A stretch of DNA of 11,569 bases from Bacteroidota bacterium. GTDB taxonomy: Bacteria; Bacteroidota; Bacteroidia; Bacteroidales; B18-G4. The notes under the pieces are model-generated. The model worked only from the letters and a program-made list of their open reading frames with translations, had not been told where the DNA came from and did not search any database. Position numbers and translations under genes: made by a program. The DNA lies in assembly GCA_003648575.1 (NCBI GenBank), contig QMPN01000076.1, forward strand, positions 1-11,569, given 5' to 3'. Positions 1-6,813 of the stretch are shown one piece after another (within the stretch, counting starts at the first letter, position 1; each line of letters starts with the position of its first letter).

Positions 1-697
1 CAAGCCAGTTGTTGGCCCAATTAGCTGTACCACCACCCGGAGGATTATAATTGCATTCATCATCGGCGTAATATTCCTGGAAGTCAGTTTCCGCATCAGG
101 ATCGTATTTCTCGATATCTGCAAAATCGAACAGGATTTTATTGTTTGCGATGCAATAGTCCCTGATCTGTTGATTGGCCAATTGCAAACTGCCACCTACC
201 CCCAAGCCTTCAAGATGACCAGTCATATAAACGAACTGTACATCCGGGTATTCAGATTCAAGTTGTTCCATCGGACCCAGGTAATGGCTTTGCAGGTCAA
301 CACTGTTTACCTGTCCACACCAGGACCATATTATCACATTGCATCCCGGATGATCATCCAGGTATTTACGTGTATGATTATCCCATCCAACAGTACCGCA
401 ATCATTATAAAGGTACCCACTTCCTCCTTCATACAGGTGTAACTCACCCGGGCCTCCATTCTGACTCCAGTTATATGAGCCATCAGTGAAATACGCCTCC
501 AGGGCGTTCATACCCGCAGTGAGCTGGGTGCTATGAGAGGTGCCTCCATATCCAATCCACAAATTGGCTTTAGCATCTTCAATATATTCATCAGGAATCT
601 GATCCAGATCTAAACAACTGTGATCAATGATGGTCGCCTGCTGTCCTGCTAGGAATAGTGGCAGAAAAACTGCTGTAAGTATGATTATTCGTTTCAT
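1..697 (-). CDS. Secreted SGNH-like domain protein, 3'-partial tandem paralogue
   Basis: The frame opens with ATG at 697 and stays open for 232 codons to the window edge, so the C-terminal part is missing. It starts with a signal peptide (MKR, then a hydrophobic run ending LFLAG/QQ near residue 18). The rest aligns without a gap to the N-terminal domain of the complete protein encoded just upstream; by hand count about 190 of 232 residues are identical. Shared motifs are LWIGYG at 46-51, TSH at 53-55, WSWCGQVNS near 124-132, YPDVQFVYMTGH near 150-161 and GGGTANWANNW near 221-231. The fold looks like a divergent SGNH hydrolase with Ser54 as candidate nucleophile; His52 of the neighbour is Gly here. 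It lies 90 bp after the neighbour's stop and may be co-transcribed with it. A PKD array and T9SS tail beyond the edge are likely but unseen. Enzyme activity and substrate are unknown. Confidence 0.85.
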   Translation of the reverse strand, partial: MKRIIILTAVFLPLFLAGQQATIIDHSCLDLDQIPDEYIEDAKANLWIGYGGTSHSTQLTAGMNALEAYFTDGSYNWSQNGGPGELHLYEGGSGYLYNDCGTVGWDNHTRKYLDDHPGCNVIIWSWCGQVNSVDLQSHYLGPMEQLESEYPDVQFVYMTGHLEGLGVGGSLQLANQQIRDYCIANNKILFDFADIEKYDPDAETDFQEYYADDECNYNPPGGGTANWANNWL

Positions 698-754
698 AAT
701 ATTATGCTTTTGATAACTGATTATTACGTTGCATCAAAGCTGAGTGTATTTTTC

Positions 755-786
755 TTTAAATCCTCAGTAGCAACAGAGCATTTAAA
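755..786 (-). other. Hairpin immediately after a stop codon
   Basis: An inverted repeat TTTAAAT/ATTTAAA forms a 7-bp stem that can continue with CTC/GAG after one mismatch, leaving a loop of about 10 bases. It begins two bases after the stop of the 952-residue protein gene, in the 90-bp gap before the downstream copy. No U-tract follows on the minus strand, so it is not a standard intrinsic terminator. It could be an RNA-stability or attenuation element, or chance in AT-rich DNA. Confidence 0.25.
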
Positions 787-787
787 C

Positions 788-3646
788 TTAATTTGAGCCT
801 TTGATGATCTTTTTAACACCCAGCTGCCCGGCATCCGATTTAACAGATAAAATGTAAACACCGGGATAAACATGATTCATTTCTACACTAATTTTGTTTT
901 TGCCCGGATTTAAATACCTCAATTCCTGAATGGCTGGTAGGCCTATACAATCAAATACTTCAATTACATATTGCCCATTTTCAATAGTCTCCAGCTCAAT
1001 ATTCAGCTTATCATTGAAGGGGTTCGGGTATGCCTTGATTTCTATATGATTTGAAAAATCACTTAATGCAGTAGGTCCTTCAAACAGAACTATTATGTAC
1101 TCCGTATTGATACATCCCGCTTCATCCGTAACTTCTAACCAGTAATTTTGACATCCACCTCCTTGCCCACAATTATTGAAGACATTTATTGATTGTGTTG
1201 TATCACCCGTGGACCATAAATACGAAACCGATGTTATATCTCCCGTCAGGGTTATAGTATCAAGGGTGGTTACGGTGTCATTAGGGTATGGAACAATTGT
1301 AAAAACAGGATTTTCATTGATGTAGATCTCGTTTGAAGAGGTATCAGATACATATGCGGATTCTTCAACGTATAAGGAAACTGTTTTATTTCCTATACCA
1401 GACCAAAGAACCGTGAACGGTCCCTGGCCGGAACCATTTATGATGTTGGCTCCGTCGAAATCCCAATGATAATCTGCTGAATCCGATGCATTTCCTGTGT
1501 AAGTTATAAGAACAGTAGCAAAGCTGCATACAAAATCCTGCATTTGAAAGTCTGATGTTAGTTTTCCAACATAGATTTCGTTTGTTGTGGTATCTGTGAT
1601 ATAATTTGATTCTTCAACATATAAGGAAACTGCTTTATCTCCGAGAGCCGACCATTGAACCATGTAGGGTCCCTGACCGGAGCCACCTATGATAGTAGCA
1701 CCATCGAAATCCCACTGGTATGTTGCTGAAGGTGATGCATTCCCTGTATAAATTATGTCAACAGTATGAGCAATACATGTAGTATCCTGTAACTGAAAGT
1801 CTGAAGTCAGATATACTATGTGGATATCATTTGTCGTGGTTTCAGAAACAATACTTGATTCTTCGACATATAAGGAAACTGTTTTATCTCCATTAGTTGG
1901 CCATTCAACGGTGTAGGGCCCCTGACCGGAACCACTTATGATAGTAGCACCGTCGAAATCCCAATAATATATTGCTAAATCTGAAGCATTTCCTGCATAA
2001 ATTATATCGACGAGACACGATCTGCACGCAGTATCTGGTAATTGAAAGTCTGAAGTTAGATTTTCAATGTAGATATCGTTGGTGGTAGTGCCAGACGTAT
2101 TACCTGATTCTTCTACATACAAGGAAACCGTTTTATCTCCAGAACTTGGCCATTGAACCAGGTAGGGCCCCTGGCCGGAACCACTTATGATAGTGGCACC
2201 GTCGAAATCCCAATAGTATATTGCTGAACCTGAAGCATTTCCCGTATAAGTTATTTCAACAGTACTGACAATGCATGCGGTATCAGGCAATTGAAAGTCT
2301 GAAGAAAGAAAATTGATATAGATATCGTTTGTTGTGGTGTTAGAAACAAAACCAGATTCTTCGACATATAAGGAAACTGTTTTATCTCCACTAGTTGGCC
2401 ATTGAACCGTGTAAGGCCCCTGAGCGGAACCATTTATGATAGTAGCACCGTCGAAATCCCAATAGTATATTGCTGAACCTGAAGCATTTCCTGTATAAAT
2501 TATATCAACATTAATGGCAATGTATGCAGTATCCGGTAATTGAAAGTCTGAAGTTAGATTTTCAATGTAGATATCGTTGGTGGTAGTGTCAGAAGTATTA
2601 CCTGATTCTTCTACATACAAGGAAACAGTTCTATCTCCAGAACCTGGCCATTGAACCATGTAGGGCCCCTGGCCCGAACCACTTATGATAGTAGCACCGT
2701 CGAAATCCCAATAGTATGTTGCTGAAGGTGATGCATTTCCTGTATAATTTATATCAACTGTATTAGCAATACATGCAGTATCCGGCAAATAGAAGCTTGA
2801 AGTAGTAACCTGACTATTATTCCATCCAGCCAGTCTGGCCCAGAGGAACCAGGTGGCTATGCCTTTTTTAGTGCAATTAAGGGATACAGAATGTGCACAG
2901 GTGCTACATAATTGCGATATCTGTGTCAGTTCATGAGCAGGGTTCGCAGCAAGCCAGTTGTTGGCCCAATTAGCTGTACCACCACCAGGAGGATTATAAT
3001 TGCATTCATCATTTGCCCAATATTCCTGGTAATTTGTGTCAGCATCAGGACTATACTTCTCAATATCAGCAAAATCGTAGAGGATCTTATTATTTGCGAC
3101 GCAATAGTCCCTGATCTGCTGATTAGCCAAGAATAAACTACCCCCTGGCCCCAGGCCTTCAAGATGACCAGTCATATAAACGAACTGTACATCCGGATAA
3201 TCCAATTCGAGTTGTTCCATCGGATCCAGGTAATGGCTTTGCAGGTCAACACTGTTTACCTGTCCACACCATGACCAGATTATCACATTACATCCGGGAA
3301 AAGCATCCAGGTATTCGCGTGTATCAATATCCCATCCAACAGTACCGCAATCATTCCCAAGGTACCCACTCCCTCCTTCATCCAGGTGCAGTTCACCAGG
3401 ACCTCCGTCAAGACTCCAATCATAGGTGCCATCAGTGAAATACGCCTCCAGGGCGTTCATACCTGAGGTAAGCTGACTGCCATGGGAGGTATGTCCATAA
3501 CCTATCCACAAATTGGCTTTTGCGCTGTCAATATATTCATCAGGAATTTCATTAAGATCTAAACAAGTATGATCAACGATGATCGCTTGCTGTCCTGCTA
3601 AAAACAATGGCAGAATAACTGAATAGAGTAAAGCTAGCCGTCTCAT
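788..3646 (-). CDS. Secreted SGNH-like/PKD-repeat protein with T9SS type A sorting domain
   Basis: This 952-residue protein is probably exported by Sec and then by the type IX system to the cell surface or medium. Residues 1-18 are a signal peptide (LPLFLAG, then QQ). Residues about 20-280 form an SGNH-like domain: GHTSHGS at 51-57 (candidate Ser54), WSWCGQVNS at 124-132, PDVQFVYMTGH at 151-161, KILYDFADI at 187-195, and CSTCAHS at 247-253, whose histidine is the candidate catalytic base. Residues 283-780 are six 83-residue PKD-like repeats, each with a WDFDGA core and a VSLYVEES strand. A seventh, diverged Ig-like stretch follows (about 781-860). The end (about 866-952, YPNPF at 873-877, KKIIKG near the terminus) is a T9SS type A sorting domain. 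The ATG at 3646 directly precedes the signal peptide. A partial paralogue follows after 90 bp. The domain layout is well supported; catalytic activity is inferred, and a glycan-binding or esterase role is possible. Confidence 0.88.
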   Translation of the reverse strand: MRRLALLYSVILPLFLAGQQAIIVDHTCLDLNEIPDEYIDSAKANLWIGYGHTSHGSQLTSGMNALEAYFTDGTYDWSLDGGPGELHLDEGGSGYLGNDCGTVGWDIDTREYLDAFPGCNVIIWSWCGQVNSVDLQSHYLDPMEQLELDYPDVQFVYMTGHLEGLGPGGSLFLANQQIRDYCVANNKILYDFADIEKYSPDADTNYQEYWANDECNYNPPGGGTANWANNWLAANPAHELTQISQLCSTCAHSVSLNCTKKGIATWFLWARLAGWNNSQVTTSSFYLPDTACIANTVDINYTGNASPSATYYWDFDGATIISGSGQGPYMVQWPGSGDRTVSLYVEESGNTSDTTTNDIYIENLTSDFQLPDTAYIAINVDIIYTGNASGSAIYYWDFDGATIINGSAQGPYTVQWPTSGDKTVSLYVEESGFVSNTTTNDIYINFLSSDFQLPDTACIVSTVEITYTGNASGSAIYYWDFDGATIISGSGQGPYLVQWPSSGDKTVSLYVEESGNTSGTTTNDIYIENLTSDFQLPDTACRSCLVDIIYAGNASDLAIYYWDFDGATIISGSGQGPYTVEWPTNGDKTVSLYVEESSIVSETTTNDIHIVYLTSDFQLQDTTCIAHTVDIIYTGNASPSATYQWDFDGATIIGGSGQGPYMVQWSALGDKAVSLYVEESNYITDTTTNEIYVGKLTSDFQMQDFVCSFATVLITYTGNASDSADYHWDFDGANIINGSGQGPFTVLWSGIGNKTVSLYVEESAYVSDTSSNEIYINENPVFTIVPYPNDTVTTLDTITLTGDITSVSYLWSTGDTTQSINVFNNCGQGGGCQNYWLEVTDEAGCINTEYIIVLFEGPTALSDFSNHIEIKAYPNPFNDKLNIELETIENGQYVIEVFDCIGLPAIQELRYLNPGKNKISVEMNHVYPGVYILSVKSDAGQLGVKKIIKGSN
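1307..2800 (-). repeat. Six in-frame 249-bp tandem repeats (PKD-like modules)
   Basis: Six consecutive units of exactly 83 codons, with no length variation, fill this stretch. Unit borders on the plus strand are 2552-2800, 2303-2551, 2054-2302, 1805-2053, 1556-1804 and 1307-1555, from N- to C-terminal. Each encodes the order DTxC, YTGNAS, WDFDGAxII, GSGQGP, VSLYVEES, TTTNxIY. Units 1-4 are closest to each other even at DNA level, with long identical stretches; units 5 and 6 are more diverged. This fits expansion by unequal recombination from the N-terminal side. Confidence 0.9.
2950..3646 (-). repeat. 697-bp direct duplication, partner at 1-697
   Basis: This block, the start of the 952-residue protein gene, matches positions 1-697 base for base in register (constant offset 2949), without insertions or deletions and with scattered substitutions. 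The outermost bases of the window (CAAGCCAGTTGTTGGCCCAA) recur identically at 2950. It is the visible part of a tandem gene duplication; the true extent continues beyond the left edge. Confidence 0.9.
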
Positions 3647-3705
3647 AATCTTTGGTATAAAGAGGTATTTAGGTGCCTTAAAAGTAAAATAAAAATGGAG
3701 CGTAT

Positions 3706-3737
3706 CAAAATTTATTTATTATTCAGCCCAAGTCAAA
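3706..3737 (-). promoter_or_regulatory. Candidate Bacteroidota-type promoter for the T9SS/PKD protein gene
   Basis: On the minus strand TTTG (3737-3734) is followed after 19 bases by TAAATTTTG (3714-3706), close to the Bacteroidota -33 TTG / -7 TAnnTTTG pattern but with one extra T in the -7 box. Transcription would start roughly 50 bases before the ATG at 3646. It is a pattern match only. Confidence 0.35.
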
Positions 3738-4032
3738 GCCGTTGTCACACCACACAAATACTGCTATAACATGTGGTAAGTAGTTTCCCAAGCTAGATAT
3801 TTATACAAGTTTTGTATTATTGCATAATAGTATTAATAATCATTAATAGGCCCTGTAATTTGTATTATTTACCAATAAACACATGTTAACTAGATTGAAA
3901 AAATAAGAACCCTTTTCATCTAATGTAAGAATTTTCATGATGACTAGCAACTTGGTAAACATATAATTACAAGAAATAGCATTTATAATTAGTGTGTGAT
4001 TTGAAGAGTTGACACCAATCGAATTTGAAGAC

Positions 4033-4065
4033 CCCGAGGCATCTCCCTAAGGAGAGAAAATCGGG
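4033..4065 (+). other. Two-part stem-loop in the leader of the SGNH gene
   Basis: An outer stem CCCGA/TCGGG (4033-4037 with 4061-4065) encloses an inner hairpin TCTCC-CTAA-GGAGA (4042-4055). The pairing is perfect in both stems, and the GC content stands out from the AT-rich surroundings. It lies about 100 bases upstream of the ATG at 4162, so it could be a structured 5' leader, or a small terminator for something unseen. No U-tract follows on the plus strand. It matches no riboswitch class I recognise. Confidence 0.35.
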
Positions 4066-4161
4066 CAAAGAAATAGACCTTGACGCGTATAATAGGAAAT
4101 ATTACATACTTTTTGTTCATAGGACTAGAGCAAATATTTATTTGTTTTCAATTTTAATTGC

Positions 4162-5076
4162 ATGAAAATAATTATCCGGAGAATACTTATATTTTTAGGT
4201 CCAATTGTATTATCTCTTTTTTTTACACTAATATACTTTTATAGTTATAAACTCAAAGTTGTATCCGAATTCGAAAATATTTCCCGTTATGAATGTTTAA
4301 TAATGGGAGATTCGCAAATGCAGAGGATTAATCCCAAACTGTTTGGACTTAATACGTATAATTTTTCAAGTTCTGGAGAGCATTATTTTTTCACATATGA
4401 AAAAATCAGAAGACTTATTCGATCTGGAGATCATAAGATTAAACATATAATACTAGGAGTTTCACCCGTTAGTTTTGCTCCAGTTTACAATAGGATGTTT
4501 AGCACGAAATATATAGAAGGTCGTATGAGTTTAACCAGATACTTATACTTCATTGGTCTAGACAATAATGAATTTTTTCAAGGCGTAGACATATTAAGCA
4601 AAAGTATGATCAAAGGCATTTATAGAAAGCCTGATTGGGGTGGATTAACAGGATCTACTAATAAGAACCCTGATTCAAAAATTATAGATGTGCTCTTTAA
4701 ACAGCATTTCAAAATAGTGTTATCAGAAAACCAATATAGTTCAGTACAGATTAAATATTTATCTAAAATCGATAGTATTTGTAATGTCAATGATATAAGT
4801 TTAGTGTTAGTTTCACTTCCTAATCACCCTATATATTTGAAAAAGATAGATGATTTATATTATAACATTCTTAATCATTCTGTAAACAGTATGATTAAGG
4901 TGAAATACATCAATTATTTAGACTATGACATAAATCCTGAATTGATGTCAGATGCTAATCATTTAAATAGTAAAGGGGGTGACATTTTCTCTAAATATTT
5001 AGCGATAGAAGTAGAAAATACTAAAGGACGAACGCACTACAATGCAGGTACAAAGGTTGACTCCCAGGGGTTTTAA
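4162..5076 (+). CDS. Membrane-anchored SGNH protein, MBOAT partner (DltD/AlgJ/AlgX-like)
   Basis: This 304-residue protein has one N-terminal membrane segment (about 8-28) after a basic start, which places the rest in the periplasm. SGNH signatures are visible: MGDSQ at 48-52 (nucleophile Ser51), FSSSG at 68-72 around the block II glycine, and DANH at 264-267, the Asp-x-x-His pair. Block III (LGVSPVSF, 99-106) lacks an obvious asparagine, as in many divergent members. In DltD-, AlgJ/AlgX- and PatB-type systems such proteins accept or relay the acyl group delivered by an MBOAT protein and attach it to a glycan. An MBOAT gene follows on the same strand after 259 bp, which supports this role. 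Base composition is very AT-rich (roughly 20-33% GC in sampled lines), lower than in the right-hand genes. The fold and pairing are fairly sure; the substrate is unknown. Confidence 0.75.
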   Translation: MKIIIRRILIFLGPIVLSLFFTLIYFYSYKLKVVSEFENISRYECLIMGDSQMQRINPKLFGLNTYNFSSSGEHYFFTYEKIRRLIRSGDHKIKHIILGVSPVSFAPVYNRMFSTKYIEGRMSLTRYLYFIGLDNNEFFQGVDILSKSMIKGIYRKPDWGGLTGSTNKNPDSKIIDVLFKQHFKIVLSENQYSSVQIKYLSKIDSICNVNDISLVLVSLPNHPIYLKKIDDLYYNILNHSVNSMIKVKYINYLDYDINPELMSDANHLNSKGGDIFSKYLAIEVENTKGRTHYNAGTKVDSQGF

Positions 5077-5245
5077 TTCAAAAAATAATATGGAATACTA
5101 AATGGGTCTTTTTCAATAGCATAACCAATTAAATCATTTGTACTGCATTGATTACTCTGCATTTGAAATCTACTAAAAGAATTTCTCTCTATTTACTACT
5201 TAAATTTATATCTTTTATTATTTTTGTATTTAATGTCCAACTGGT

Positions 5246-5276
5246 AGAGTGAAGTGTCTTCAGTGGCTCTTTTTTT
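5246..5276 (+). terminator. Possible intrinsic terminator between SGNH and MBOAT genes
   Basis: AGAG-TGAAG (5246-5254) can pair with CTTCA (5258-5262) and, after a four-base bulge, CTCT (5267-5270), with a TGT loop, followed at once by six T (5271-5276). The shape is that of a rho-independent terminator, though the stem is interrupted and modest. If real, it ends the SGNH transcript about 190 bases after its stop and gives the MBOAT gene its own promoter. Confidence 0.4.
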
Positions 5277-5295
5277 ATTTTGTTTATTTTAAATT

Positions 5296-5303
5296 TATCT
5301 TTG
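5296..5303 (+). promoter_or_regulatory. Candidate -7 promoter element for the MBOAT gene
   Basis: TATCTTTG is a perfect match to the Bacteroidota -7 consensus TAnnTTTG and would give a leader of about 28 bases before the ATG at 5336. No good -33 TTG is found at the usual distance, so support is partial. Confidence 0.35.
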
Positions 5304-5335
5304 TCTGGTTAATAGATAGCTAATAAAGTACTTAA

Positions 5336-6772
5336 ATGGATGTAACCTCACTATACTTTATTTCATTATCGATCATTTCAATATTTATCTATTACCTGTT
5401 AAGGAATAAGTACAGAGTCTTATTCCTGACATTGCTGAGCTGTGCTTTTATAGCAACCTTTAGTTATATTCTGCTGATTTTTGTTTTAGCATACTCACTT
5501 ATCAATTATTTCATAGGACTGAAAATACCTGATACCAGGTTCAAGAAATTACTATTCATTACGGGAATAGTATTTAATCTTACCCAGCTACTCCTGCTGA
5601 AATATGTTACATTCACTATTAATCCTGTTTTAGAACTTTTAAATATTAGTCTTGATCTTTCTGTTATTTCGAGTATAATAATTCCCGTTGGTGTGTCATT
5701 TTTCACACTCCAGGGAATTGGGTATCTTATAAATGTAAACTTAGGATGGGAAAAGCCCGAGAAGAATTACATACACCTTCTGTTATACCTAAGCTTCTTT
5801 CCCCGCTTCCTGTCTGGTCCTATTGACCGGTCAAACCATTTTCTTCCTCAGCTAAGAAAAAATAAAACATTTGATGGAGAGAATATTGTAGCAGGTTTCA
5901 GGCTAGTATTATTCGGACTGTTTAAGAAAGTAGCTATCGCGAATCAGCTTGCTATTATCATCAATGTAGCATATGCAAATAATGGTAATTCGCCTGATTA
6001 TGCCTTTTGGGTAGTGCTGCTTATCCAACCTCTATACCTGTATTTTGATTTTTCAGGATATACAGATATAGCTTTCGGAATTGCCAGGGCATTTGGAATT
6101 GAGCTGAGGTCTAATTTCAACAGGCCTTTTATGTCAGAAAGTATGACTGAATTCTGGAAACGATTTCACATTTCTCTATCCTCATGGTTTCATGATTACG
6201 TATTTATCCGTACAAGCTACAGGTACAGGAAATGGGGAAGGAAAGCATCAATTTTCGCCTTATTTCTGACCTGGGTTTTGTTCGGGATCTGGCACGGCGC
6301 CGGATGGAACTTCATGCTGCTTGGATTTTTGCAGGCACTGGCTATCTATTATGAGTTTTCAACCAAGAAGTTGAGAGTAAGGATGTTTTCAAATCTATCT
6401 AAATTTATGAGAACATGGTTAGGACGGATATTTACATACATGTTCTATGCCACAAGTCTGGTCTTCTTTTTTGCGCCCGATATGAACTTAGCATTTACTT
6501 TCTTTGAAAAATTACCAATATTGGGTAGCGATTTGCAGTTAGGGGCAATTAGCACCGTAGATTTCTTGATGGTTTTAATTTTTATTTTTATAATCCTGCT
6601 ATTTGAGGTTCTAAAAGAAGACTTCAATAATACATTTAATAAGATTAAATCTTTTTGGCTAAGCAACAAGAGCATTAACAGGATATTCAGATGGGTCGTA
6701 TACTATATATTGATTACGATAATTATATATTTTACAGGTGATAATCAAGAATTTATATATATTCAGTTTTAA
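5336..6772 (+). CDS. MBOAT family O-acyltransferase (AlgI/DltB/PatA-like)
   Basis: This 478-residue integral membrane protein has about ten hydrophobic segments spread along its length. Family motifs are clear: FLSGPIDR at 158-165, YFDFSGYTDIAFG at 236-248, NRPFMSESMTEFWKRFHISLS around 262-282, the catalytic WHG within GIWHGAGWNF at 317-326 (His320), and the C-terminal FIYIQF. Length fits the AlgI/DltB group (usually about 450-500). These enzymes take an acyl group from a cytoplasmic donor (acetyl-CoA, or D-alanyl-carrier protein in DltB) through the membrane for attachment to an extracellular polymer with the help of an SGNH partner, which here is encoded upstream on the same strand. The next gene is convergent, 41 bp away. 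The acyl group and acceptor cannot be read from the sequence; acetylation of an exopolysaccharide or O-antigen is the usual case. Confidence 0.92.
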   Translation: MDVTSLYFISLSIISIFIYYLLRNKYRVLFLTLLSCAFIATFSYILLIFVLAYSLINYFIGLKIPDTRFKKLLFITGIVFNLTQLLLLKYVTFTINPVLELLNISLDLSVISSIIIPVGVSFFTLQGIGYLINVNLGWEKPEKNYIHLLLYLSFFPRFLSGPIDRSNHFLPQLRKNKTFDGENIVAGFRLVLFGLFKKVAIANQLAIIINVAYANNGNSPDYAFWVVLLIQPLYLYFDFSGYTDIAFGIARAFGIELRSNFNRPFMSESMTEFWKRFHISLSSWFHDYVFIRTSYRYRKWGRKASIFALFLTWVLFGIWHGAGWNFMLLGFLQALAIYYEFSTKKLRVRMFSNLSKFMRTWLGRIFTYMFYATSLVFFFAPDMNLAFTFFEKLPILGSDLQLGAISTVDFLMVLIFIFIILLFEVLKEDFNNTFNKIKSFWLSNKSINRIFRWVVYYILITIIIYFTGDNQEFIYIQF

Positions 6773-6813
6773 ATCAGTGGCTCTATTATTTCAGAAACGA
6801 AAGTGAGTTGAGG

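Larger units (their letters stand above)
3647..4161. other. AT-rich divergent intergenic region
   Basis: This 515-bp gap lies between two divergently transcribed genes and holds no credible coding frame or tRNA. It is very AT-rich apart from a GC-richer structured spot near 4033-4065. It should carry the promoters of both flanking genes; a candidate for the minus-strand gene is annotated separately. Short AT-only inverted repeats (for example TATTAAT/ATTAATA at 3831-3848) are visible but not significant at this composition. Confidence 0.6.

Noticed and set aside
170..442. Plus-strand 90-codon open frame
   Set aside because: It is antisense to the well-supported partial secreted protein and encodes no recognisable protein; it arises from the complementary strand of a conserved coding region.
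2890..2906. CSTCAH in the SGNH-like domain as a c-type haem site
   Set aside because: The haem motif is CXXCH; here an alanine lies between the second Cys and His. The histidine fits a catalytic or structural role better, and no other haem-protein features are present.
3749..3777. ACCACA/TGTGGT inverted repeat upstream of the T9SS gene as an operator
   Set aside because: Six pairs with a 17-base spacer are weak and there is no regulator gene nearby; chance is likely.
5260..6790. Repeated TCAGTGGCTCT at 5260 and 6774 flanking the MBOAT gene as attachment sites
   Set aside because: An 11-base match is expected by chance several times in a window of this size, and no integrase or other mobility gene is present.
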